From: Smittium mucronatum
Taxonomy: Eukaryota > Kickxellomycota > Harpellomycetes > Harpellales > Legeriomycetaceae
Assembly: GCA_001953115.1 (NCBI GenBank)
Contig: LSSL01004814.1
Coordinates: 1 to 15,863 of the forward strand
Length of the DNA: 15,863 nucleotides
Direction of reading: 5' to 3'
This document shows, in pieces, positions 1 to 11,800 of the stretch (positions are counted from its first letter, which is position 1; every line of letters starts with the position of its first letter). Made by a program: the position numbers and the translations under genes. Below the pieces are notes generated by a model that worked only from the letters and a program-made list of their open reading frames with translations, had not been told where the DNA came from and ran no database searches.

Positions 1-1742
1 CGTTATGCAATTGGTTTTTTTCTTTTTTTCTTTTTTTGGAAAATATACCACTTAAAATTTTAAATGAAAATTTTTGACTAATCTTGTTTTTCATTTACAG
101 AAATATCTTTATGAAAAGTAAAAAAAACTTTAGGAAATTTTTTGTTGGAAAATTTTAATATTATGTTGAAAAACTTAGGGGCGCATATGCATTCAATTGT
201 GAGTTGATTTCTTTTTTCAAAAGCATTATTATCATTTAAAGATAAACAAAAAACTAGTTGAATGAGAGAATAAATATTCTCGTATCAGATCACTTAATAA
301 TTTTTCATTTTTATAGTTAGATGAAATTATTAAATCAGGTTAGCTAGTGGATTGTCACATTTTTCCTGAAAAAATTTTTTTTGGGAAATTTTCCCTATTG
401 TTACTATATAACTATTGAACTAAAATAATACCCAAAATTTGACTTTTAAAAAGAAATTTTTATATTTAAACCTTCGACACCCAGGAAAATCGATTTTCTT
501 TCAATTCGAAAAAAACTAACTCTTTTTTTAGATTAAACTGAAGCATCCAATTTTTTAAAGGCTTATCATGTAGCAGCTCAAATCGAAGTTTCTTTTGTTT
601 AATAATTATTGCATGATAAATTCTTTTAGCTATCAATATTTTATTATTAAATAAGTGTTAAGAATTAATATTAAATAGATTTGGATAATTCCGCCTTTTT
701 AATCCTAAAATTTCAACCAATACAATCGAAAAATTTTAAAATAATGAAATTCATATTGAATATTTTCCATTGATAATGGTAATCGTATACAGGCGACGCA
801 TTAGTTGAATTTTTACACTTATTCAAATTAAGATTCATAAATAGTTATTATAAATTCGGAAATTTTAATAATTTATTGGACATAATTGATTATAATTTGA
901 AAAAATAAATTGATTAAAAGATAAAAAAGGTAAATTAAGATTGAAAACAGAGCTTTTATACTCAAAAAAAGATAGAATTGATTGGGAAACAGTTAAATAT
1001 ATTACAAATAAAATAAATAATAAAATTGGATTCGAATTTGGAATTTTAGCATTTTTTTTATTTATATTTAAGATATCATGTATTTTTTTTTCTAAATATT
1101 AAAATGGGATTTATCTAAATTTATTCATAAAATTTTCTGCAAAAAGTTCTCTACGATTCCCGATTCGATTTAATTTTTAATTCATATTAATTGATTCATA
1201 TTAAAATAATATAGAAAATTTAATAGCACTTATATAAATTTCAGCTCTTTATAATTTAGAATTTATGTCCTATTTAAATTATATTTATTATAATTAATCA
1301 ACTTAAAAGAGTGAATTTTCTCTCAATTAAAAAATATACGGATTTAAGTGTTTTTAATAATTTTTTATGAATAATTTCTAGTTTTTAGGGCTGACATTTA
1401 AAAAAAAATTGGTTATTCTTAGTAAAGGTGTAGAATAGATTAATGATAAAATTATTTAATTATATATATTCCATGAAATTTATAATTTTACCTCTTTAAC
1501 ACCTTTAAAGCAATTATAAAATTAAAACATCCTCGCTAAAAAAAAATCATCGATGCCTTTACCTTCAAGCAAAACTCTACGGCCAGAAAATCAATAACAA
1601 TGGAAAAATGAAAATAAAATTGCTCTTCATTTAGATCTGCCATCACATAATCTGTCAGAAATAAAGATATTTTTTATAAATTAATGATTTTTAACCAATT
1701 TAAAAAATAGAAAGCATATGTGTGAATAGATTCAATATAAGT

Positions 1743-1760
1743 CACGTCAAAAAAGACGTG
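1743..1760. repeat. Short perfect inverted repeat
   Basis: CACGTC (1743-1748) and GACGTG (1755-1760) are exact reverse complements separated by six A residues. The arms contain the ACGTC core found in some bZIP binding sites. No adjacent gene gives this meaning, and a six-base arm can arise by chance in 8 kb of sequence. It is recorded because its arms are GC-rich against a very AT-rich background. Confidence 0.35.
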
Positions 1761-2944
1761 TGGACAGATTAGATATAAAAAAATGAATAAATTTACATAG
1801 ATTGCATATTTTAATTAATAATATCAAATACATTTTACAATATACAAAATTTTAGTGATTTTTTTTGTTCTGTATATAATTTTTGAGGTTCCAAGTAAAA
1901 TTTTAGTGGTAATTTGGACTATAAAATATTCACCACTAATCCATTTTCGCTGATTAAATGTAAATTAATCTTGAAAATAAAGAGAATTCTAAAAATTATG
2001 CGACATAATTACTCAGATATAAAAGTACGAATAAATTCTTTATTTTCATTGATTAAATTAATATTAATTTTTTTATTAGTATAAATATTGTTAGATTTAA
2101 AAAGGGCCAAAATGCTATTATTAAACTCCTAAAGATGAAGGGTCCAATCTTGTGCATGATTAAAGGCCTTTTATCTTCGAGAGTTTTGAGCCGCAAAAGA
2201 AATAAATGCTTATAAAAGTAGTGGTTGCAACGAATGGATGGATAACTTAATTTAGGTATTACAGTATATGATCGCTAATATTCAGATATTTTTCCTTATA
2301 AAAAGAGGATAAATTAAGTTTTCGATATAATCTTGGAATAAAAATTATAAGTTTGGGCTCCTATTATCAGATTTTAAACCCACTATAAAACGCCTTCGGC
2401 TTTATTAAATAGGAATTATATGGGAAAAAAATTCTTCATGAAGGTGACCCAAATTATCAATGCACACAGGTCAAATTGACTATAAGCAAAGCGGAAAAAA
2501 AATATTCAAATATGACACAATAAAAACTTCATATATACTAAGAAATTTTATTGGCATAAGAATTTGTTTTCTGTCATGCGATTGAGTTAAAAGACATTTT
2601 ATTGGGCCCTTAAACATCTATTTTTTTACTTTATCAATTCTTTTTCACTTTTTTCTGATTAGTATATATATTTTTTGAAATATATTTACATTTTCAGAAT
2701 TAGACTTCACTTTTTTCTATATAAAAATTATTTATTCACATTTTATAATAAAATTTACATTCATTCTCCATTTTTTTGAATTTAAATTCACCGTGTTATA
2801 TGAAAATCTACTTTTTAATTATTTATATTTTAATTTTCCGAAATCCGTAGTGGAATTTTCAATTTTAGTTTTTGAAATTTTGAAAAATGATTAAAAACCA
2901 CAAGCTGCACTTTTAAATTTAGGAGTTGATGCAAAAAAAAATGA

Positions 2945-2986
2945 TTGGTTTTCGATTCGAAATAGTTGGTTTTTGATTCAAAATAA
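2945..2986. repeat. Tandem duplication, 2 x 21 bp
   Basis: Units 2945-2965 and 2966-2986 are adjacent and 18 of 21 positions are identical. The three differences are all transitions. Two of them change a CG dinucleotide of the first unit to TG or CA in the second, as expected if methylated cytosines are lost by deamination. Nothing suggests a coding role. Confidence 0.7.
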
Positions 2987-4931
2987 TCGTAAAAAAATAT
3001 TATATTTATTAATTATTCGATAAATCAAGAAAATAGAACTGAAAACAATCACCCAATGAATCCCAAGATGTATTAGCTCCTATCGATTGTTAAATTAAAA
3101 AACATATTTCCATTAATAAATAATATCATTAAGGTATTGTCTTTCAGATTTTTGAATTTATTTTTAAAAAACTAGGAAATTATTAACCTTCGATATTTAA
3201 AAGTGCTTTTTTCACACTTATCTGTGTATATTAAAAAATTTAACTTTTCAAATTTATTAATTTAACAGATAATATAAAAATAGTAATGATATAATAATCA
3301 AGCTGAACAAAAAATAAAATCCAATTTTATTAAATCAGTTCTGAAAGAGTTATTGTGATAAATAAGGACTAAATCTTTTAATGTCCAAGATAAAAAAATG
3401 ATCAATATATTTTAAAAAATAAATAAACTGCCTAATTTTATTTTTTTCATCATGGAAAAATTATCGTGTTAAGACTGAAAGCTTACAAGAAATTTCGACT
3501 ACTTAATTCAATTATTAAAAATTTATATTAAAAATTAATGGCTAGTAAAAAATTATCAATTTAATTTTAATATGCGCAATTTATAAAATAATTAATCATG
3601 AAATATTATTGGTAAAAGAATAGGCGAAAATTTTCGCAGTTAAATAGGAAATAGATCTCTAACTACACCACCAAATTATATCAATGATTAAAGAATTTAT
3701 ATAATATATTTCTCATAAATAAATAATCTCTAAAAAAAAAATAGCCATTCTTTAATTAAAAATATTAAAAAAATATATATTGAGGAATTAAATGAATTGC
3801 AAAAATTCACAATTATTATTCCAGTTAAGTAATTATGGAATTAAAACGAAAAATGGCATTTTTTTAATTTTTTAATGTCCCATTTTAGATTTGTGGGGGT
3901 TTTTAAATAACAGCAGAAACTTTTTTTTTCTTATAATCGTTATTTATTATAAATTTTTTCATTTAATTGACGTGCTTGCTTTTTTGAAGATATTTTATTT
4001 TTAACACAGAATCAACTTTATTTGAAACTTTTATCAAATTAAATATTAATTACAAATGATACGAGAATATTTTTATTGATAAATAAATTTTTTGGAAAAA
4101 ATGGGTAATACAGTATTTTTTCCGAATTTAGGAGCGTTTAAAAAGTATAATTTTAGTCAAAATTCATTGAATAAAAAAATTCTAACAATATATCAAGCCG
4201 ATATATTTTCTGATTATTTCGGATTATAATCACAAAACCAAAAAAAATATTGAATGATTATAAACTTATTTTTAAATGTTAATAGTTACGCTTTATATGC
4301 ATATTTTGATTTTTATAAGCACTTTTAATCGAATAATTTAGTTTTGGCTCTAAACTCGAATTAATTGTGGCCAAAAGATCATAATCTTTTGAATCGAAAT
4401 TTTTGTCATTAAAATATATATATGCACTATTATTTTGGTACTTAAAAGGAACTTTTAAAAATTTTCAGTAATAAATTAACAAATGGGTGCTAATTCTTAA
4501 TGAAATTTAAAAAATTAACAGCAAGTTTATTTCGAAACTCTAATATTTTTTCCTTATAATTTGAATTTTCGAAAACCTTACTCTTCAAAATTTTATTAAA
4601 CTATTAAAGAATAACTATATGTATATATTGGAGATTTAATTATTGGTTAAGATAAATTATATAAAATATCTATTGATATAAAAAACATCGAAAAACCTAG
4701 CGCATGAAATGTATAGTTATAATTAAGCAACCGATAAAATAAAGATTTTATAATTTGAGTGGTCCACCATACTCTCGATTTTTTAGTAAATAATCTCATA
4801 AAAATAACCATTTGTAAATATGAAATTTATTTATTAAGCCTGAAATAAAGTTTCTAGCAGGGACAAATAGCTCAGGGGCATGGGTCTCAAAATATAGAAA
4901 CTTTTTTCTAGTTTTATATGGAAACGCAAAA

Positions 4932-4957
4932 TTTAACACAATTTTTTAACACAATTT
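4932..4957. repeat. Perfect tandem duplication, 2 x 13 bp
   Basis: The 13-base unit tttaacacaattt occurs twice back to back with no mismatch (4932-4944 and 4945-4957). This is most likely replication slippage in AT-rich intergenic DNA, and it is recent because the units are identical. Confidence 0.7.
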
Positions 4958-5891
4958 TAAATTTATCGAATTCCCATTGACCCAATAGAAATTTAACCAA
5001 ATGGATGTATTAAAAATTAAAATCGATGAAATCCTTTATTTTACATTTTATGAGCCACTTTGAGACCTTTTATTTTTTTCAAAACATAAAAAAACATCAT
5101 TAATTACCAACCGTAAATAATATCAAGAGTTTAAGAATAAAAAACAACTTAAAAATATTCTAATTTTTTCAAAAGCGCTTTAATTTAATAAAGATGCTTA
5201 CTTATTTAGATTTCATTAAAGAAATATATTAATGTTGAATATAATCAAATTATTTAATTCTGAATAAATACTTTCTAGATTTAATAAAGATATCTTTTAA
5301 ATCCAGATTTTATAATATGAATGCTAGTTGAAAATTTTATTTAGGCGGAATTAAAATTTGAACTATTTTACATTTGAACACATTTATTATTTCAAAAGAC
5401 TTTGGTTGATTTTTCTTTTGGTGAAATAATGTAAAAAAAAATTAAAGATTTAATAATTTTTTGCTGACTAATTTAATTCGCTAGTAAATTTCTCATTAAC
5501 TTAAATTTAAATTTTTTAAATATATTAGGCTACCAACGCAATACTTGCATTTGATCTATCACATTAAATTTTATCGAAAAAAATGGAATTTATCAAACTA
5601 ATACTCCATTTGTAAATTTAATAAACCTTTCTGATAACAATTGGATAAAAAAAATTGTAAATAAAAAAAGGTTGTTTTATATAACCGCCAGTAATTTCCA
5701 TAAATTCTAAAATATTTCAAAAAAGTGGTTTGATTGATAAAGTCTATTATTTATAAAATTATCTAGGTTGTATTAAAATAGATTTCATGTTACGCGATGA
5801 ATACTGTGTATAAATATAAACGCATTTAAATTTTTTTTAACTTTTTTGTTTTAACCACAGTTTTATTAATATAACCACGATAAGTTTACGA

Positions 5892-5912
5892 ATTGATATT
5901 ATATTGATATTA
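5892..5912. repeat. Short tandem duplication, about 2 x 11 bp
   Basis: The unit attgatattat at 5892-5902 is followed directly by attgatatta at 5903-5912. It is a slippage-type duplication in AT-rich DNA with no evident function. Confidence 0.5.
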
Positions 5913-7440
5913 AGCTTTTATTTCTTTTTCCCAATATCAATGTATTACAATTGAAGTTTTAAAAATTCCCTTTTTTTTTCGTGCCAAAAAAATTTCAAGA
6001 AATTATTTATATATAGAAGCTTTTAAAACACTCTAATAAATATCTTTTTATTAAATTATGTTGATTTTTTATAATCATTTTCTTGAATATTTTTTAGTAA
6101 TAGAAGCAATATGGTGCAAATATATATATGTGATTAAAAATAGTTAACGGACAGAAATTAAATATGGTATTATAGGGGAAAAACAAAGAAAAAATATTGA
6201 AAATCATATTAACATTAGTAAATTACAATTTTCTGAAAGTTTTTTGGTCTGTTAAAAACGTGCTTTTCGGTCAAATTTTTTCAATTTTTATTTTGATAAA
6301 TCTGTTAAACTTTGATGAAAAAAATATAATTAGTCAGTTCTGATTTATATTAAATTGTGTGCGTTTATTTTGTAAAATAGGTTTCACTTTAATATAACAT
6401 AATAATTTTATAAATCATAGATTTTATCAATTAAACCACTTTTTTAAAAAAATTCTGAAATTATCGAAATTACGAGCAGTTATGAAATTATTTTTTTTTA
6501 TTTTCAATTGGAAAATATTTTCACTAAAAATTATTATCAAAAATGCTTTTTAAATTGATAAACGGATGATTATTTTAAAAATTCCGTTTTTATTTGATAA
6601 AATATAGCGTGATATGATCAAATGGAAATATGCATTGATAGTCTATATGAAATTTTTTAAAGTCTTATTTACAATTTTTTTTCTTGGGCGTGAAAAGCTA
6701 ATGGTAGTTTTTGTTCGATTTTTCGTAAATTAGTATAATTAGCCACATTTTCGTGCAGCTTATCATATTTTTGTAGTATAACAGGCTCTGTGTAGTAAAA
6801 AGGGTTTTTTTTCATTGAAGGATACTTGCCTTTTTATTGGTAAAATCTGATAATAATAATTCCTTTTTCTTTGCAACACATAAACTAATTTTAAGATAAA
6901 TATGTGTTTGCTATCACTATAAAATGAAATACATTTAAAAATCAAAAATAATCAAACAATTCATAAATAAAGGAAACGAAAGAAAAGTGCATGAATATAA
7001 GGAGAAAATGATATCTCATAACATTAAACATATGGGAGATACTTAACCCTTTCTGGATACAAATCTTTTCCACTTCCTATTTTCAGCATTAGCAACTTGA
7101 ATTGGCCTAATTTCTTGGTTCATCCAATAATATACTTTTTTTTAATGATTACGTTGAACAAAAAATGAAAGCAATTTTTTTATCATGTGCTCTAAAAGGG
7201 TTTAATAGAACAGAAGTTTTATTTTGACAAATATTGTGTGCTAATTTAATTTCAATATAAGATTGGTTTAATAGCACTCGTAATTTTCATAAATATGGTA
7301 AATTTTCCTGACTTAGATTCCTCACAATTGTTATTTGCTATATTATGTTTTAACTAATAAATAGCGGGTTATTACAAATACATTTTTAACAAAAAAGAAT
7401 AACTTTGTTTTTTTAAGTAAAGTGTCTGGTACACTAAAGA

Positions 7441-7458
7441 ATCTCCTATATGGGGATT
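7441..7458. repeat. Imperfect palindrome related to the one at 7671
   Basis: The 18 bases here (atctcctata followed by tggggatt) match the perfect palindrome at 7671-7688 at 14 of 18 positions, 230 bp away. A further 12-base copy of one arm, catatgggagat, lies at 7029-7040. The three related sites in about 660 bp could be a small repeat family or remnants of one decayed element. Confidence 0.4.
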
Positions 7459-7670
7459 TATTTGATGAAGCAGGCACTTTAGTCTTGTCTATTTTTTATT
7501 TCCTTTTTCGGATTTATTAAATTAAATAAAATTACTTCTGATCTTGGTAATGTACCAATAAAAATAATTTCGGATATAAATTTGATAATTTGTCGATATA
7601 TTGAACCAATATTATATACATAACAAACAACCAATGAAACAATTGAAACAAGATTCTTGTTTACCGAATA

Positions 7671-7688
7671 ATCTCCCATATGGGAGAT
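7671..7688. repeat. Perfect 18-bp palindrome
   Basis: ATCTCCCAT followed by ATGGGAGAT reads the same on both strands, with no spacer. It is more GC-rich than its surroundings. A dimeric protein-binding site, a remnant of an element end or chance are all possible. No gene starts close enough to decide between them. A related site lies at 7441-7458. Confidence 0.6.
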
Positions 7689-8600
7689 CCTCTTTGAGAT
7701 CGGACATTTCACTATTAAATTTTTACAGCTTTCTTGATTTGGAAATATGGCGCTAATTAAAATATAAATCTATTGGTTAATATATTTTAGAATTATAAAA
7801 GAATCTTTCTATTTGCAGAATTTTATTAGAGTTGCTATTTTTCTTAATATTTATTGGCTTGATGATGATATAAATTGATATTAGTCAATAGTTTGAACAG
7901 TGAAAAAAAGTCCATTCCTGAAAAGAATCCCTTTGTATGTATTCTATCCTATCAAGATTTAAGGATTTTTCATCTGTTATTTATTATTAAAATATTTATA
8001 ACTGGCGTGAATCTTAGGCTTAATGTTTGTATTAGCTAAAAATGAAATATTAGCCAATTAAATCTTTTATAAAATAATAGAGAAGAAATAAATTCAGTTT
8101 TTTAGATTTTACCAGTGAAGACAACAATAAAAACTAATCACTATCAATAAATAAGCCAATAAGTTATTTTGGTATTGGTGATGAGGTAGCTGATTTATTT
8201 TCATTTGACAAATAAAAAATTCCCATCAAATGGACGTTTTTCTATTAAGCACCTGCGCACCAAGGATTGTAGATCAAAAGCTTTTTATTTATAACGCAAT
8301 CCATTGGTAATTTACGGATTTCAACATATAGCTGACACTGTCGTGTATAGCAGAAAACGGCCAATTGAATACTTTTATTTTCAAAAATACCAGCAAATAA
8401 AGACAGACTTTGGCAGCATAATGATGTATTTCACACTAATCCTTTGCAATTTATTTTTGTTTGCATGCTTCAAAATGATAGACTTGTACTAATACATACA
8501 AATATTAGAATTTAGTTCACACAAGATAACCTAATACATAAAAGCTTCCATTGTTTATATACTTAGCACATCAAACCCCGTTATTTTCTTTTACCATTCA

Positions 8601-8885
8601 TCACAAGCTATTTTGATGTGAATATTTTTCAGCTTTCACATATCCCCTTCGATAAGGAAAATTTTGCCTTCTTATATTTTTAAAAAAAACACATTTACAC
8701 TTCAATTGGGACACGCTTAAAACTCTAGTGCTATATATCGAATCCGGATCCTGAAATTCCCACTCAGTTTGGTTTGGTATTTGCTGAATTACGCAGTGGT
8801 AGTATGTACTTTTTAAAGACCATATTATCAATATAATATAAGTTAATCTTTTCTCCCTTTTTTTCTTTATTCGATTCTTTCAGAT
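8601..8885 (+). promoter_or_regulatory. Upstream region and probable 5' UTR of the myosin gene
   Basis: These 285 bases precede the chosen ATG and are less AT-rich than the DNA further upstream. A long pyrimidine tract ending in CAG (8847-8883) stops two bases before the ATG. No convincing TATA box is distinguishable in this AT-rich background. The tract could be a promoter-proximal CT-rich element, which is common in fungal genes, or the 3' end of a leader intron (see 8802-8883). No coding sequence on either strand is supported. Confidence 0.45.
8802..8883 (+). other. Candidate 5' leader intron (82 nt)
   Basis: GTATGT at 8802-8807 is a strong fungal 5' splice-site match. It is followed by a possible branch region (gttaatc, 8842-8848), a pyrimidine-rich tract and a terminal CAG at 8881-8883. 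If real, splicing would join position 8801 directly upstream of the ATG at 8886. The reading frame also stays open upstream from 8729 to 8801 (24 codons, no ATG), so an even earlier start is formally possible. I favour a UTR intron or chance, because the protein already has 34 residues ahead of its SH3-like domain. Confidence 0.3.
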
Positions 8886-11800
8886 ATGATCGATGTAAAG
8901 ATCCTTTCCCCTAAAGCTTCCGTTGAAAAAGAGGATTCATCTTTATCTTTGAGTGATTTTGAGAAATTATTAGAATCATATACCAAGGTAATTTCATGTT
9001 TTTTGCTGTTTGATTTTAAAGATAATAAATTTTTAATATCTTATATTGTAGGGCTCTGAAGCCTGGGTACATTACAGTGAAAATGAATGGGTTCTAGCCA
9101 CTCTTTCTGATGTAATTGTTGATTACGAAGCAGATAAAATATCTATTTATTTCGAAAGAAAGTTCCTGGAAAATGAGGATTTAACTTCCCTGTCATCAAA
9201 GGAAAAAAAGTTAGGCAGCCAGGGAGTATGGGAAGCCCAAGTTCATCAAGATAATCAATCCATAACCTTAATTTTTAAATCCTTCATATCTCAAGTGTGT
9301 AAAAAAAGAGTTGAATTGCCTTATTTGAGAAATCCTTTGATACTTGATGGAATTAATGACTTGACCAATTTAAGCCATTTAAATGAGCCTTCAGGTAAAT
9401 TTAAATATATTAATATTCCATCAAAAGACTTAAATAAATTTTTTTATTATTCTATATTTAGTTCTGCACGATTTGAAATGTCGTTTCGATAAAAAAAAAA
9501 TATACACCTACTCAGGTGTAATTTTAGTTTCCCTCAATCCATTTTTTCCTTTAGATATTTATGGGGAAAAAACTATGTTGAAATATGTCAATCAAAACAG
9601 AAATAAAAATGAGCCTCATTTGTATGCCGTGGCCGAAGACGCCTTCAACGGTATGTCTACAAACTTAGTTAGTCAAAGTATAATCGTTTATGGTGAATCT
9701 GGAGCTGGAAAGACCACTTCAGCTAAACATTTGATGAGATATTTTGCCCACGCAAGACGAAATGATTCTAATGAGGAAATGTCAACCGTAGAAAAACAGA
9801 TTTTAGCAACTAATCCTGTATTTGAGGCTTTCGGAAATGCCAAAACTACCAGAAATGACAACTCTTCTCGTTTTGGCAAGTACATAGAAATATTATTTGG
9901 CCATGATAAAAAATCTATAGTAGGAGCTAAAACAAGAACATTTTTGTTGGAAAGGTCAAGAATTTGTAACCTTCCTGACACAGAAAGAAACTACCATATA
10001 TTCTACCAACTATTAGCTGGATCTGATCATAAAATTCGTAGTCAGTGCTTATTGAGTGACTACGATTGGAATTGTTTTAGTTATTTAAATAAAGGCGGCT
10101 GTGGTCAAATTTCCGGTGTTGATGACGCCAAAGATTTTTATTCGACAACTGAAGCTCTTAAACTAGTGGGTATCGACGATGAAAAACAAGAACAGATCTG
10201 GAAAGTCTTGTCTGCCCTCCTTCATATAGGTAATATCTCTGTAAAATCCGATAAAAACGGAAACTCATTGGATTCTTTTGACGTCTGCCCATCATTTCAG
10301 GCAGCTTCTAAAATTTTGGGTTTAGATCAGAAACTACTTAAAAAATGTTTTTTGAGTAAAACTATAGTTACAAATCGTGATGTGATTGACACTTCGTTGA
10401 AGAAATCACAAACAATCGTTTTAAAAGATTCCATTGCCAAGTTCTTATATTCCAGGCTTTTTGACTGGATATTGGGACCATTAAATGATTCGCTGGTGAC
10501 TAAAAATGAAAATGAAGAGCTGTTTGTAGGCATTCTTGATATATACGGATTCGAGTATTTCGAATCCAATTCTTTCGAGCAGCTATGTATCAACTATGCG
10601 AATGAGAAGCTACAGCAACATTTTAATAACCACGTTTTCTATCTTGAACAAGAGGAATACATTAAGGAGAATTTATCCAATTGGGAATTTATAGGGTTTC
10701 ACGATAACCGTCCATGTATCGAACTCATCGAAGGTAGATTAGGGGTGTTAACAATATTGGATGAAGAGAGTAGATTGGAAGCTGCAACAGACCTAACCTT
10801 TGTTCATAAGTTATATAGTAACCTAATTTCTGGGTCTCATCATAAAAGCCATAATAAAAGAAAATCCCACGATCCCAATTCTCCATTCTCTTTTTTTGAA
10901 AAGCCCAGGTTTTCTAACTCATCTTTTACTATTTTGCATTATGCTCACCCAGTAACTTACGAGGGTGATGGGTTTTTAGAAAAAAACAAGGATTCAATTT
11001 CTGACGAGCTTATGAATCTTCTCAGAGAAAGCAGCTTCCCATTTGTACAAGAGCTTGTCGACTGCAATGAAGTTTCTATTGATTCTCCATCTCACCCGCC
11101 AAACTCCACAGTGGAAAATATTCCTGGTAGATCTAGAAAACAAAGCCCAACACTGGGTGCTGTTTTCAGGCGATCTCTCGGTAAACTGATGAAAAAAATA
11201 TCTTTAACAGAGTTACATTATATTAGATGTATCAAATCTAACACTGATAAAGAGCCTTGGAAATTTGAACCTAGTTTAATAGTTTCACAATTACGATCCT
11301 GTGGAGTATTAGAAACTATCAAGATAAGCAAAGCTGGATATCCTTCTAGAATAAATATTCATGAATTTAATGATAGATACCGCTATCTGCTACCCTACAA
11401 AACTAGAGCCCAGTTGATTAAAGCTTCAAAAGATATGGATAATACTACCCAAACTCCCTGTGAAAATAAAAAGGTTTTAAAAACATCATTCCAATCAGAA
11501 TCTGGCTCCAAAAATTTGTCACCGATTTCTTCTCCAAAACTATTTGGGCTTAGCTCCGCAGAAATTAACGTCATTTCTGACAGTTTTAACAATTCTAGCT
11601 TAGATTTGGACATTGTCAAAGATGGAGATAGAGATTTAAGTAAATTAATCCTTCAGGTTTGCATTAAGGACTCTAATCAATATCAAGTTGGTCTTACAAA
11701 GGTCTTTTTTAGGGCCGGTCAATGGGCAAATTTGGAAAATATGAGAGCTAAGTTTTTTAATTACTCAGCTGAAGTGATACAAAAAAATTACAAAAGGTAT

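Larger units (their letters stand above)
1..8600. other. AT-rich intergenic region without a recognisable gene
   Basis: This stretch of about 8.6 kb is strongly A/T-biased, with long homopolymer runs and stops dense in all six frames. The longest open stretches are 60-77 codons, match no family I know and have no coding-like composition. I saw no tRNA with paired A and B boxes, no rRNA and no recognisable domain. Its contents are short tandem duplications, a few palindromes and small patches of higher GC near 2100-2260, 2380-2480 and 8230-8480, listed separately where supportable. Those patches may be remnants of decayed elements or genes, but no protein family could be read from them. Short spliced exons of an unrecognised gene cannot be excluded by eye. 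Confidence 0.7.

Noticed and set aside
4862..4890. tRNA-like 5' half (box A word TAGCTCAGGGG)
   Set aside because: The D-arm pairs only with wobbles, and there is no anticodon arm, B box or acceptor partner downstream.
6763..6945. 60-codon open frame on the - strand
   Set aside because: Short, with low-complexity AT-driven composition, no family and no context.
7479..7712. 77-codon open frame on the - strand covering the palindrome
   Set aside because: Composition is dominated by I/N/S/Y as expected from AT-rich DNA, there is no homology I can recognise, and the start is not supported.
8304..8492. 62-codon open frame on the + strand with a hydrophobic C-terminus
   Set aside because: It needs a non-ATG start and has no family resemblance, no neighbours and no clear expression signals; it is consistent with chance.
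8601..8831. 76-codon open frame on the - strand just upstream of the myosin
   Set aside because: No recognisable domain. It overlaps the probable promoter and leader of the myosin, and the same DNA is equally open on the + strand.
9473..9475. TTG at 9473 as the myosin start
   Set aside because: Conserved motor sequence continues upstream through two introns to an ATG at 8886; 9473 is simply an internal leucine codon.
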